A stretch of DNA of 64,000 bases from Pseudescherichia sp031987975 (GCF_031987975.1 NZ_DALZYX010000003.1:1-64000), one strand, 5' to 3'. Shown: positions 9,745 to 18,388, numbered from the stretch's first letter. The notes: generated by a model from the sequence alone, not told the origin. Translations and numbers: made by a program.

Positions 9745-10815
9745 TTAAGCCAGACGTGCTGCCAGATGCCCACGCAGATGTTTGTTGATCTCACGCAGCA
9801 GCGCATCGGTGGTCTCCCAACTGATGCAGGCATCGGTCACGGAGACGCCGTGCTTCATATCGCTGCGCGGCTGCTCTGACGATTGATTACCCTCATGGAT
9901 ATTACTCTCGATCATCAGGCCGATGATTGACCGATTACCATCTTTAATTTGCGCCACCACGGATTCCGCCACCGCAGGCTGACGGCGGTAATCTTTATTT
10001 GAGTTACCGTGGCTGCAGTCTACCATCAGGGCTGGCTTCAGGCCCGCCTGAGTCATCTCTTTCTCGCACTGGGCCACGTCCGCCGGGCTGTAGTTTGGCG
10101 CTTTACCACCGCGCAGGATCACGTGTCCGTCCGGGTTGCCCTGAGTCTGCAACAGACACACCTGACCGGCCTGGTTGATACCTACAAAGCGGTGCGGCAT
10201 TGCCGCCGCGCGCATGGCATTGATCGCCGTCGCCAGGCTGCCGTCTGTACCATTTTTGAACCCGACCGGCATTGAGAGGCCCGAGGCCATTTCACGGTGG
10301 GTCTGGGACTCAGTGGTCCGCGCCCCGATGGCCGACCAGCTAAAGAGATCGCCCAGGTACTGCGGGCTATTGGGATCCAGCGCTTCGGTCGCCAGCGGCA
10401 GGCCCATGCTGACCAGTTCCACCAGCAGGCTACGGGCAATTTTCAGCCCGTTTTCGACATCAAACGATCCATCCATGTGTGGATCGTTAATCAACCCTTT
10501 CCAGCCAACGGTGGTACGGGGTTTTTCAAAATAGACGCGCATAACCAGGTAGAGGCTATCGCTGACCTCTGCGGCAAGGGCTTTAAAGCGGTGAGCGTAC
10601 TCAATGGCCGCCTGCGGATCGTGAATAGAGCAAGGTCCACAGACCACCAGCAGACGCGGATCGCGCCCGGCAATGATGTCGGAGATGGTCTGGCGCGATT
10701 GGGAGATCTGCGCCTCCTGCTCAGCCGTTAGCGGAAACTCCGCCTTCAGGCGTTCCGGGGTGATTAAAACCTGCTCGTCGGCGATGTGGACATTATTCAG
10801 CGCGTCTTTTTGCAT
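9745..10815 (-). CDS. aroF: AroF, tyrosine-sensitive DAHP synthase
   Basis: AroF condenses phosphoenolpyruvate and erythrose 4-phosphate, the first step of the shikimate pathway, and is feedback-inhibited by tyrosine. The 356-residue product starts MQKDALNNVHI, diagnostic of AroF rather than AroG or AroH. It contains VVCGPCSIHD with a metal-ligand Cys, KPRTTVGWKG, and DCSHGNSNKDY. It is the first gene of the tyrosine operon, with tyrA nine bases downstream and TyrR boxes in its promoter region. Confidence 0.97.
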   Translation of the reverse strand: MQKDALNNVHIADEQVLITPERLKAEFPLTAEQEAQISQSRQTISDIIAGRDPRLLVVCGPCSIHDPQAAIEYAHRFKALAAEVSDSLYLVMRVYFEKPRTTVGWKGLINDPHMDGSFDVENGLKIARSLLVELVSMGLPLATEALDPNSPQYLGDLFSWSAIGARTTESQTHREMASGLSMPVGFKNGTDGSLATAINAMRAAAMPHRFVGINQAGQVCLLQTQGNPDGHVILRGGKAPNYSPADVAQCEKEMTQAGLKPALMVDCSHGNSNKDYRRQPAVAESVVAQIKDGNRSIIGLMIESNIHEGNQSSEQPRSDMKHGVSVTDACISWETTDALLREINKHLRGHLAARLA

Positions 10816-10918
10816 GATGGCGATCCTGGTCGGTTGTTGCGATAGTTCGTTGCGATAGTGTTCTCGTCAGAGAGTGACTTAACAGTAACATAACCGGTAA
10901 AGATTTCAATCCATATTA

Positions 10919-10936
10919 CGTACATAATAGTTTACA
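10919..10936 (-). promoter_or_regulatory. TyrR box (aroF, promoter-proximal)
   Basis: The minus strand reads TGTAAA-N6-TGTACG, close to the TyrR consensus TGTAAA-N6-TTTACA. It lies about 105 bp before the aroF start, together with a second box further upstream. Confidence 0.65.
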
Positions 10937-10971
10937 TTAACCTCTAAAAGGCCATTTATTTGCGTTTACTT

Positions 10972-10989
10972 CGTAAATATAAATGTACA
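10972..10989 (-). promoter_or_regulatory. TyrR box (aroF, upstream)
   Basis: The minus strand reads TGTACA-N6-TTTACG, a second TyrR-like palindrome. Its centre is 53 bp from that of the other box, about five helical turns, consistent with cooperative TyrR binding as described at E. coli aroF. It is also close to the yfiL start on the other strand. Confidence 0.6.
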
Positions 10990-11046
10990 GAGAGCAACCT
11001 AACGGCAACCAGGCTACGCTATAGTAAAAGAAAAAGGAGCACGACG

Positions 11047-11421
11047 ATGAAACCTGGAATGTACGTACTATTAGCGATCCTGCTGTCTGGCTGTTCAGTT
11101 GAACCTTACACACATGCTCCCACCTGGACCGGCACGGACTGGTACAGCGCCGGAAAAGACGACGCCCTCTCCGGCGCGGTAGTCAAAGAGAACAGCGTGC
11201 TGGCTGCGTTACATAACGATGCCGACGTTGATCGAAACCGTTATCTGCAAGGCTACAAGGAAGGCCTGAAGAGAATTTGCCACGACGACTTTCTCTATGC
11301 CTGGGGCCGGGCGGGTAAGATCTACCCTGCTGGCTGCGACACGCAAGAGAGCGCCACACAGCTGCGTAGTGCCTGGCAAGCGGGAATGACAGAGGGAACC
11401 CGCGACGCCATCCTCAATTAA
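11047..11421 (+). CDS. yfiL: YfiL-like DUF2799 lipoprotein
   Basis: The 124-residue product is a small predicted lipoprotein with a type II signal peptide and lipobox LLSGC (Cys at residue 16). It has no assigned function. In E. coli yfiL precedes yfiR-dgcN-yfiB. Here it precedes dgcN directly. AAGGAG lies seven bases before the ATG at 11047, which fixes the start; an in-frame ATG at 10960 would run through the TyrR box and is rejected. Residues after the lipobox (TWTGTDWYSAGKDDAL) look like the DUF2799 repeat, where G-x-x-D-A recurs. Confidence 0.85.
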   Translation: MKPGMYVLLAILLSGCSVEPYTHAPTWTGTDWYSAGKDDALSGAVVKENSVLAALHNDADVDRNRYLQGYKEGLKRICHDDFLYAWGRAGKIYPAGCDTQESATQLRSAWQAGMTEGTRDAILN

Positions 11422-11567
11422 CAGTCGGAATATTATCCAATCTGTGAATACGTCGCGATCGGCTTTGGCACATCTGGAGTAATATAACCACGATCGTACA
11501 AGGGTCTATGCAGGCAAACGCTGCTTTTCTGCTACGTGTAATATTTAGCCGTCGTTGCGGGGAAATA

Positions 11568-12779
11568 ATGATGAATACGGATCTTTCACGCCCAACCTTT
11601 AAGCGAACCCTACGCCGAATCAATATTATTAACGTGATTATTACGATGACGCTGGTCTGGTTTCTGATCTCCGTCACCTCGGTGCTAACGCTTAAAGAGT
11701 ATGCCCAGCGCAATTTAGAGCTGACGGGGGCGACCATGAGTCGTAGCCTGGAGTTCGCGCTTGTCCGCAACGACGCCTCCGCCGCTGCCGATACGCTCTC
11801 TACGCTCGGCCAGCGCGAACTCTATAGCGCAGCGGAGGTGCGGGACGCGAAACAGCACGTAGTAGCGGGCTGGTCCTCGACGCCGAAAACCAGCTATGAC
11901 AAAGCCAGCGAGCTGATCCGTCAGGGGCTGCTTTCCCAGCCGGTTACGCAGCCCATCATGCACGACGGCATGCAGATCGGCGAGCTGCGCCTGACCGCTC
12001 AGGCCAGCCTGATTGGACACTTTGTTCTGCTCTCCCTCGGCGTGCTGACTGGCTCGATCCTGTTTGCTTCTGCGGTGGCGCTTGCTATCAGCCGCTACCT
12101 GCATAACGGCGTGTTTAACGCCCTGCAAAATATTACCGACGTAGTGCATGACGTGCGAACCTACCGCAACTTTTCCCGCCGCGTCGCCGACGAGCGTATT
12201 GATGAGTTCCATCGCTTTGGCCAGGATTTTAATAGCCTGCTGGATGAGATGGAGGAGTGGCAGTTAAGTTTACAGGCGCGCAATGCTCTGCTGCTACGTA
12301 CCGCTCTGCACGATCCGCTGACCGGGCTGGCTAACCGCGCCGCTTTTCGCAACGCTATTACTACTCTGATGAAGGATGAAACCGCTCAAAGCTGCTCGGC
12401 GCTGCTGTTTCTGGACGGAGATAACTTTAAATTTATCAACGATACCTGGGGCCACGCCGTCGGCGATAGCGTGCTGATTGAGGTGGCGAAGCGTTTAACT
12501 GACTTCGGCGGTAAACAGCATACGGTCTACCGCCTGGGTGGGGATGAGTTCGCAATGATCCTCACCGGCGTGCACAGCGAGCATGAGGTTAAGCGTCTCT
12601 CAGGCGCGCTGGCCCAGCAGTTCTATCAGCCTTTCGATCTGCACAACGGCACGACGACCATGATGACCCTCAGTATCGGCTATGCGCTGGCATGGGAGCA
12701 CGCCAGCGCCGATAGCCTGCTGGAGCTGGCGGATAAGAACATGTACAAGGTCAAGCAGCGCCACTCAAAGACGCCCTGA
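11568..12779 (+). CDS. dgcN: DgcN-like membrane diguanylate cyclase (YfiN)
   Basis: This 403-residue protein makes c-di-GMP from two GTP. It has TM1 at about 19-41, a periplasmic CHASE8-like region (about 42-148), TM2 at about 150-172, a HAMP linker containing the conserved NITDVVHDVR, and a GGDEF domain (about 245-400). The active-site motif GGDEF is intact at 324-328. The RxxD inhibitory site expected just before it is absent, as in E. coli DgcN. In E. coli the periplasmic YfiR holds DgcN inactive and YfiB relieves this; neither gene is present next to it here. Start is ATG 11568 or 11571, with GGGGAAATA upstream. The 3' end overlaps the convergent PepSY gene by 15 bp. Confidence 0.9.
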   Translation: MMNTDLSRPTFKRTLRRINIINVIITMTLVWFLISVTSVLTLKEYAQRNLELTGATMSRSLEFALVRNDASAAADTLSTLGQRELYSAAEVRDAKQHVVAGWSSTPKTSYDKASELIRQGLLSQPVTQPIMHDGMQIGELRLTAQASLIGHFVLLSLGVLTGSILFASAVALAISRYLHNGVFNALQNITDVVHDVRTYRNFSRRVADERIDEFHRFGQDFNSLLDEMEEWQLSLQARNALLLRTALHDPLTGLANRAAFRNAITTLMKDETAQSCSALLFLDGDNFKFINDTWGHAVGDSVLIEVAKRLTDFGGKQHTVYRLGGDEFAMILTGVHSEHEVKRLSGALAQQFYQPFDLHNGTTTMMTLSIGYALAWEHASADSLLELADKNMYKVKQRHSKTP

Positions 12780-14159
12780 CTCTTGCTCTGGCTGCAGCCG
12801 TGCGGCGCTGGCCCGCCGCCAGCGCAGAATATCGATGGCGATAAACAGCAGCAGGCTGATGCCCAGCACCGGCAGCGCCAGGCCAATCAGCACGGCGAGG
12901 ACCAGGGTTATCAGCCGCCCTCCTCCGCCCAGCGCCAGCCAGCTCTGCACCAGGGTTTGCACCGGACTCACGCTACCCCGCGCCGGACGGCGGATCCACC
13001 ACAGCCGGTAGCCCACCACGATGCTGACGCACAGCGCACCGCCAAACAGGATCAGCGCCAGCTGGTTTGGCAGACCAAACAGCACCCCCATATGGAAATC
13101 GACGCCCCAGCGGGTCAGCTTCGCCATCAGCGGGAAGTCGGCAAAATGCGTTTGGTCAATCACGGTCATGGTGTGACCATCGATCGCCACGGCATCAACC
13201 TGCGTTGGCCAGGCCCGGTCAATCTCCGTCACCGTCCAGGCCATATCTGCGCTGCGCGGCGGACGGATCTCAAGACGAGAGGCATCAATGCCCGCCTGGC
13301 GGGCAACCTGCAACACCTCATCATACTGGACGCTGTCGGCGTCGCTCTCCTCCATCGGCATCGCCATCCCCTCATGGTGATCGTGATGCGCGTGATGTTC
13401 CGCATGGGGATCGGCAGGCTGGGCAGGACCGCGCAGCTGAGTATTCACCTGCGGCGTCATCCAGCCCAGCGCCGCACGCATTTTATCCACGTTGCCACCC
13501 GCCCACTGCGACCAGGTCAGGCCGGTCGCAGAGAAGAGCAGCATCCCCGCCAGCAGAGCCCACCCCAGGCTGACGTGCAGGCGGCGGCTGTTCTGCACCC
13601 GATTGTTAATCCGCCGTTTTGGCCGGGTAAACCACCACAGCGCAATGCCACCCAGGGCAGCGATCCACATCCACGACGCGGCCAGCTCGCTGTAAATTCG
13701 CCCAACGTCTCCCAGCAGCAGGGAACGATGCAGGTAGTCGATGGTCTGGCGCAGGGGCAGAATGCCGCTGGTGCCATAGACGGTCATATCGCCTTTTACC
13801 GCCAAAGTCACGGGATCGATAAAGATAGCCCGGTTCTCCGAGACGCCGAGTTGCGGATCGGCAAACATCACCCGCGTCGTCTCCCCGTCGATAAGCCCAG
13901 GGCGGACAGCGTGTAGACGCAACGTTCCGCCGGTCACCTTCTCGGCCACCGCCACCTGCTCGGCCAACGGTTGCCGCTCGCCGGTTACGGATCCGTAGAG
14001 TGCATCGTGATAGAGCGCACTCTCCAGCTGTGGGGTTGCGACATAGAGCGTCCCGCTGAGAGCAGCGATAAAGATAAACGGGCCAACAAAGAGGCCGATA
14101 TAGAAATGGAGGCGTCGCAGCAGGTTTACCCATGCCGCGCGCGATGTGCAGGTAGTCAT
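12765..14159 (-). CDS. PepSY-associated TM protein with His/Met-rich loop
   Basis: The 464-residue inner membrane protein belongs to the PepSY_TM family, whose members include siderophore- and metal-uptake-associated flavin or ferric reductases (PiuB-like). One TM segment lies at about 17-40, a PepSY-type region follows, and then more TM segments (ASWMWIAALGGIALWWF; the hydrophobic C-terminus). A soluble loop around residues 245-270 carries DPHAEHHAHHDHHEG and MAMPM, plausible Cu or other metal ligands. AAAGGAAAAGT precedes the ATG. It forms a two-gene unit with the upstream DUF2946 gene, 39 bp apart. Function is inferred only: metal reduction or acquisition. Confidence 0.75.
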   Translation of the reverse strand: MTTCTSRAAWVNLLRRLHFYIGLFVGPFIFIAALSGTLYVATPQLESALYHDALYGSVTGERQPLAEQVAVAEKVTGGTLRLHAVRPGLIDGETTRVMFADPQLGVSENRAIFIDPVTLAVKGDMTVYGTSGILPLRQTIDYLHRSLLLGDVGRIYSELAASWMWIAALGGIALWWFTRPKRRINNRVQNSRRLHVSLGWALLAGMLLFSATGLTWSQWAGGNVDKMRAALGWMTPQVNTQLRGPAQPADPHAEHHAHHDHHEGMAMPMEESDADSVQYDEVLQVARQAGIDASRLEIRPPRSADMAWTVTEIDRAWPTQVDAVAIDGHTMTVIDQTHFADFPLMAKLTRWGVDFHMGVLFGLPNQLALILFGGALCVSIVVGYRLWWIRRPARGSVSPVQTLVQSWLALGGGGRLITLVLAVLIGLALPVLGISLLLFIAIDILRWRRASAARLQPEQESGRL

Positions 14160-14198
14160 ACTTTTCCTTTCTAAGGCAAAAAGTTATCGGTTTTGTTT

Positions 14199-14612
14199 TT
14201 AAAGGGAAAAAGCAGACTGACGCGGCGGGGCGCGGGTATCGGGGCAGAGCCAGGGGAAGAAGTGCCAGTGGCGCACGGCGGGGCGTGGCGGTGTGATCCG
14301 CAGCCTGAGCAGCACGCCACAAAGCAGAACGATAAGCGCAAGGATCACCCCTGGCACATGGGCCAGCAGCACGCAGTAGCCACACGCTTCGGCATGGTCG
14401 ACCGGCATGCTTTGCGGCACGGGCTGATGCTCGGGCATCGCATGATGTTCAGACATCATCGACATCTCGTGATGCATGCCAGGCATGGCGCTCATAGGAT
14501 CTTTTTGCAGCGCGACGGAGATCAATGGGGCAATCACGATCAGCAGGATCGCAAACAGCGCGGTCAATGCCGCTGCGCGTTTCCATGTTGAGTGATGCAT
14601 CAGGTTAGCCAC
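14199..14612 (-). CDS. DUF2946 family His/Met-rich membrane protein
   Basis: The 137-residue protein has a hydrophobic N-terminal segment (AALTALFAILLIVIAPLISVAL), a central Met/His-rich stretch (MSAMPGMHHEMSMMSEHHAM), an EACGYC motif, a second TM segment (VPGVILALIVLLCGVLL) and a proline-rich tail. This is the pattern of DUF2946 proteins, often found beside copper-related genes. The start is read as GTG at 14612 because GGAGGG precedes it; the ATG at 14600 lacks a ribosome site. With the PepSY gene it looks like a copper-handling module, but the function is unproven. Confidence 0.7.
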   Translation of the reverse strand: MANLMHHSTWKRAAALTALFAILLIVIAPLISVALQKDPMSAMPGMHHEMSMMSEHHAMPEHQPVPQSMPVDHAEACGYCVLLAHVPGVILALIVLLCGVLLRLRITPPRPAVRHWHFFPWLCPDTRAPPRQSAFSL

Positions 14613-14685
14613 TAGCCCTCCGGTCGAGAGGGGACATTGTAATGGATTTATAACGCAGGGGTTAACAGATCGCGCCTACAGGCAT

Positions 14686-14716
14686 AAAAAAAGGGGCCAG
14701 CCCACAGGCCAGCCCC
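14686..14716 (-). terminator. Terminator of the rpsP-rimM-trmD-rplS operon
   Basis: On the minus strand GGGGCTGGCC pairs (two wobble pairs) with GGCTGGCCCC around TGTG and is followed by seven T residues. It begins about 28 bases after the rplS stop. Confidence 0.85.
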
Positions 14717-14744
14717 TTTTTATCGGATGTCGCGACAGCGAACC

Positions 14745-15092
14745 TTAGTTCAGACGCTCTTTGATACGAGCAGACTTACCGGTACGCTCACGCAGGTAGT
14801 ACAGTTTAGCTTTACGTACAGCACCACGACGTTTAACAGCAATGCTGTCAACTACCGGAGAGTGAGTCTGGAAGACACGCTCAACGCCTTCGCCGTTGGA
14901 AATTTTGCGAACAGTGAATGCAGAGTGCAGACCGCGGTTACGAATAGCGATAACCACGCCCTCGAATGCCTGCAGACGTTTTTTGGAACCTTCAACAACC
15001 CATACTTTCACTTCCACGGTATCACCCGGACGGAAGGAAGGTACGTCCTGCTTCATCTGCTCTTGTTCAATTTGCTTAATGATGTTGCTCAT
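14745..15092 (-). CDS. rplS: 50S ribosomal protein L19
   Basis: L19 sits at the 30S-50S interface (bridges B6/B8). The 115-residue product has the family's standard length. It has the characteristic RPGDTVEVKVWV near the N-terminus and the basic C-terminus AKLYYLRERTGKSARIKERL. It is the last gene of the rpsP-rimM-trmD-rplS operon, 40 bp after trmD, and is followed by a terminator. Confidence 0.98.
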   Translation of the reverse strand: MSNIIKQIEQEQMKQDVPSFRPGDTVEVKVWVVEGSKKRLQAFEGVVIAIRNRGLHSAFTVRKISNGEGVERVFQTHSPVVDSIAVKRRGAVRKAKLYYLRERTGKSARIKERLN

Positions 15093-15132
15093 AATTTAAT
15101 CTCTTATCCTGGGTAAACTGATATTTGGAGGC

Positions 15133-15900
15133 TCACGCCATCCCATCATGTATTTGCTGCTGTTGTGCGTGCTCTTTTCGGAACTCCGCCAGCAGCTTTG
15201 CTTGCTCTTCAGTCAGAGCCAGGTTTTCCAGAAGTTCAGGTCTTCTAAGCCAGGTGCGGCCCAGCGACTGTTTCAGACGCCAGCGACGTATCTCAGCATG
15301 GTTACCCGACAGCAGAACCGCCGGAACCTCCATGCCTTCTAACACCTCAGGACGGGTATAGTGTGGACAGTCCAGCAACCCATCGGCAAAGGAATCTTCC
15401 GTTGCCGAAGCCTCATGCCCCAGTACGCCTGGAATAAACCGGGCAACCGAGTCAATCAGCGTCATTGCTGGTAACTCACCACCGCTGAGCACGTAATCGC
15501 CGATAGACCACTCTTCGTCAATCTCGGTTTGGATCACACGCTCATCGACCCCTTCGTAGCGCCCGCACACCAGAATCATTTTCTGATTCGTTGCCAGTTC
15601 GCTGACGCCCGCTTGATCAAGCTTGCGTCCCTGAGGTGACAGATAGATCACCTTTGCGCCTTCACCCGCCGCGGCTTTCGCTGCGTGGATGGCATCCCGC
15701 AAGGGCTGAACCATCATGAGCATCCCCGGCCCGCCGCCGTAAGGACGATCGTCCACGGTACGGTGCCGGTCGTGAGCGAAGTCACGCGGACTCCAGCTCT
15801 GGATGCTCAGCAGGCCATTTTTAACGGCCCGGCCAGTTACCCCGTAATCGGTAATGGCGCGAAACATGTCAGGAAACAGGCTAACTATACCAATGAACAC
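15133..15900 (-). CDS. trmD: TrmD, tRNA (guanine37-N1)-methyltransferase
   Basis: TrmD methylates G37 of tRNAs reading CUN, CCN and CGG codons, which prevents +1 frameshifting. The 255-residue product is a SPOUT-class enzyme. It begins MFIGIVSLFPDMFRAI, and the trefoil-knot SAM-binding loops VCGRYEGVDERV and YVLSGGELPAM are visible around residues 110-145. It is the third gene of the operon, 43 bp after rimM and 40 bp before rplS. Confidence 0.98.
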   Translation of the reverse strand: MFIGIVSLFPDMFRAITDYGVTGRAVKNGLLSIQSWSPRDFAHDRHRTVDDRPYGGGPGMLMMVQPLRDAIHAAKAAAGEGAKVIYLSPQGRKLDQAGVSELATNQKMILVCGRYEGVDERVIQTEIDEEWSIGDYVLSGGELPAMTLIDSVARFIPGVLGHEASATEDSFADGLLDCPHYTRPEVLEGMEVPAVLLSGNHAEIRRWRLKQSLGRTWLRRPELLENLALTEEQAKLLAEFRKEHAQQQQIHDGMA

Positions 15901-15943
15901 AAGCCAATCCCCATCGTGCCGTGCCTACCGTTTATCCGGAGGT

Positions 15944-16483
15944 TTAAAAACCAGGATCCCAATCTACTTCGATTGTGCGAGTAGTGAGATCGACTTTCTT
16001 GATAACCTGTCCATCGAGGAACGGAACCAGCCGCTCCTTGATACCAAACGCATCTTTCAGGTTTGCCTTGATGACGAGAACGTCATTTGACCCGGTTTCC
16101 ATCATATCGATGACTTTCCCCAGGGCGTACCCTTCTGTGGTCACTACCTGGCAGCCCATAAGATCTTTCCAGTAGTAGTCACCCTCAGTGAGCGGCGGCA
16201 ACTGCGACGAATCCACGACAATTTCACAATTAGTCAGCGCATTCGCAGCATCACGGTCATCAATGCCTTTCAGCTTAATGACGATGTCCTGATTGTGGTG
16301 ACGCCAGCTTTCCAGCTCGACCATCTGCCACTTACCGGCCTTCTGGATAAACCAGGGCTGGTAATCAAAAATGCTTTCAGCGTCTTCAGTGGAGGAAAAC
16401 ACTCTGAGCCAACCACGGATCCCGTAGCAAGAACCCATTTTTCCCAATACGATCGGTTCAACAGGTGCTTTAATGCTCATCAT
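15944..16483 (-). CDS. rimM: RimM, 16S rRNA processing/30S maturation factor
   Basis: RimM assists maturation of the 30S head by binding S19. The protein (about 179 residues) has the N-terminal RimM barrel (IVLGKMGSCYGIRGWLRVFSSTE) and a C-terminal PRC-barrel (DYYWKDLMGCQV through EVDWDPGF). Several starts are possible: GTG at 16489, ATG at 16483 or ATG at 16480. I use 16483; the choice changes only two or three residues. The gene follows rpsP by about 15 bp, so it is probably translationally coupled. Confidence 0.95.
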   Translation of the reverse strand: MMSIKAPVEPIVLGKMGSCYGIRGWLRVFSSTEDAESIFDYQPWFIQKAGKWQMVELESWRHHNQDIVIKLKGIDDRDAANALTNCEIVVDSSQLPPLTEGDYYWKDLMGCQVVTTEGYALGKVIDMMETGSNDVLVIKANLKDAFGIKERLVPFLDGQVIKKVDLTTRTIEVDWDPGF

Positions 16484-16498
16484 GACCACCGTGACAGA

Positions 16499-16747
16499 TT
16501 AAGCTGCTTTGTTTGCTTCTTTGATCAGCGTAGCAACGCGATCGGAAACGGTAGCGCCTTGGCCAACCCAGTGAGCGATGCGATCCAGATCCAGGCGGGT
16601 GCCTTCTTCTTTTTCGCTAGCGATCGGGTTGAAGAAACCAACGCGCTCAATGAAGCGACCGTTGCGTGCATTACGGCTGTCAGTAACAACAACCTGGTAG
16701 AACGGACGCTTTTTAGCGCCGTGACGAGCTAAACGAATAGTTACCAT
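16499..16747 (-). CDS. rpsP: 30S ribosomal protein S16
   Basis: S16 is an essential early-assembly protein of the 30S body. The 82-residue product starts MVTIRLARHGAKKRPFYQVVV, diagnostic of S16, and has the usual length. It is the first gene of the rpsP-rimM-trmD-rplS operon. AGAGGATGTT precedes the start, and the leader contains a terminator-like hairpin. Confidence 0.98.
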   Translation of the reverse strand: MVTIRLARHGAKKRPFYQVVVTDSRNARNGRFIERVGFFNPIASEKEEGTRLDLDRIAHWVGQGATVSDRVATLIKEANKAA

Positions 16748-16763
16748 AACATCCTCTTGTGTG

Positions 16764-16803
16764 AATAAAACACCAGGCCCCGTCGAGGAACGGAGCCCGG
16801 TGT
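16764..16803 (-). promoter_or_regulatory. Terminator-like hairpin in the rpsP leader
   Basis: The minus-strand transcript would fold ACACCGGGCTCCGT against ACGGGGCCTGGTGT with loop TCCTCG, followed by TTTTATT. It lies between the likely promoter and the rpsP ribosome site, so it could act as an attenuator of the ribosomal protein operon. This is inferred from the structure only. Confidence 0.6.
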
Positions 16804-16821
16804 CATATTAAAAGCCCGAAA

Positions 16822-16849
16822 ATTTTACTCGTTTCGGCGCGAAAAGCAA
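16822..16849 (-). promoter_or_regulatory. Likely promoter of the rpsP operon
   Basis: On the minus strand TTGCTT (-35) and TAAAAT (-10) are 16 bp apart, just past the ffh stop and upstream of the leader hairpin. The assignment is by eye. Confidence 0.45.
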
Positions 16850-16861
16850 TCTCTAAAGCAA

Positions 16862-18223
16862 TTAACGTCCTGGGAATCCTGGCGGCATCATCCCCTTCAT
16901 GCTGCGCATCATTTTCGCCATCCCGCCCTTCTTCATCTTTTTCATCATGCGCTGCATGTCGTCGAACTGCTTCAGCAGGCGGTTAACGTCCTGCACCTGC
17001 ATGCCGCAGCCCGCCGCGATACGGCGCTTGCGGGAGCCTTTGATGATGTCCGGGTTGGCGCGCTCTTTCAGCGTCATCGAGTTGATGATCGCCTCCATAC
17101 GCACCAGAATCTTGTCGTCCATCTGGGATTTGACGTTGTCCGGCAGCTGGCCCATGCCCGGCAGCTTGCCCATCAGGCTGGCCATGCCGCCCATGTTTTT
17201 CATCTGCTTAAGCTGCTCAAGGAAGTCGGTAAGGTCAAAACCGTCGCCTTTCTTCAGCTTGTTCGCCAGCTTTTCTGCCTGCGCGCGGTCTACCTTGCTC
17301 TCGATATCTTCGATCAGCGACAGCACGTCGCCCATGCCGAGGATACGGGAGGCGATACGATCCGGGTGGAACGGCTCCAGCGCTTCCGTTTTTTCACCCA
17401 CGCCGAGGAACTTGATCGGCTTGCCGGTGATATGGCGAATAGAGAGCGCCGCACCGCCGCGGGCATCACCGTCAACCTTGGTCAGCACGACGCCAGTCAG
17501 CGGCAGCGCTTCGTTGAACGCCTTCGCTGTATTGGCCGCATCCTGACCGGTCATGGCATCGACCACGAACAGCGTCTCTACCGGATTAATAACGGCGTGG
17601 ACGTGTTTGATCTCGTCCATCATTGCTTCGTCAACGTGCAGACGACCGGCGGTATCCACCAGCAGCACGTCGTAGAATTTCAGCTTCGCCTCTTTCAGCG
17701 CCGCGTTAACGATATCAACCGGCTTCTGGGCAACGTCGGAAGGGAAGAAATCGACACCGACCTGCTGGGCCAGGGTCTCAAGCTGCTTAATCGCCGCCGG
17801 GCGATAGACGTCGGCGGAGACCACCAGTACCTTCTTCTTGTGCTTCTCGCGCAGGAACTTACCCAGCTTACCGACGCTGGTGGTTTTACCCGCACCCTGC
17901 AGGCCCGCCATCAGCACCACCGCAGGCGGCTGCGCGGCCAGGTTAAGCACCTGGTTCTCTTCGCCCATCGCCGCAACCAGCTCGCCGCGTACGATTTTGA
18001 CGAACTCCTGACCCGGGGTCAGGCTCTTGTTAACTTCATGACCAACCGATTTTTCTTTTACGCGGTTAATGAACTCGCGTACAACCGGCAGGGCGACGTC
18101 CGCTTCCAGCAGTGCCATTCGCACTTCGCGCAGCGTCTCTTTGATGTTCTCTTCGGTGAGGCGTCCACGGCCACTGATATTGCGCAACGAGCGCGACAAA
18201 CGATCGGTTAAATTATCAAACAT
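16862..18223 (-). CDS. ffh: Ffh, signal recognition particle GTPase (SRP54)
   Basis: Ffh with 4.5S RNA targets inner membrane proteins co-translationally to FtsY and SecYEG. The 453-residue product has the standard length. It has the N helical bundle, a G domain with P-loop GLQGAGKTT (about 107-115), DTAGRL and TKVDG, and a methionine-rich C-terminal M domain (GGMASLMGKLPGMGQL and KKMKKGGMAKMMRSMKGMMPPGF) that binds signal peptides and RNA. It is transcribed on its own, upstream of the rpsP operon. Confidence 0.98.
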   Translation of the reverse strand: MFDNLTDRLSRSLRNISGRGRLTEENIKETLREVRMALLEADVALPVVREFINRVKEKSVGHEVNKSLTPGQEFVKIVRGELVAAMGEENQVLNLAAQPPAVVLMAGLQGAGKTTSVGKLGKFLREKHKKKVLVVSADVYRPAAIKQLETLAQQVGVDFFPSDVAQKPVDIVNAALKEAKLKFYDVLLVDTAGRLHVDEAMMDEIKHVHAVINPVETLFVVDAMTGQDAANTAKAFNEALPLTGVVLTKVDGDARGGAALSIRHITGKPIKFLGVGEKTEALEPFHPDRIASRILGMGDVLSLIEDIESKVDRAQAEKLANKLKKGDGFDLTDFLEQLKQMKNMGGMASLMGKLPGMGQLPDNVKSQMDDKILVRMEAIINSMTLKERANPDIIKGSRKRRIAAGCGMQVQDVNRLLKQFDDMQRMMKKMKKGGMAKMMRSMKGMMPPGFPGR

Positions 18224-18388
18224 TGTCTTTCACCTGGGGTGGAAACGGTTGGCCGCCTGGGCGACACATAAATACGATTTTGCGGCAGTATAACATGAAG
18301 CCGCTGCTGTTGGGATGCAAGGGTTGGAGGTAAGGTCGCGTAACGCTATACTGCCTCTCTTCTAACTACTGCAACTATCGACATCACT

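Noticed and set aside
13606..14385. 259-codon frame overlapping the PepSY and DUF2946 genes on the same strand
   Set aside because: It is an alternative frame across both real genes, rich in Arg/Pro/Ala with no domain. The two real frames have ribosome sites and family motifs.
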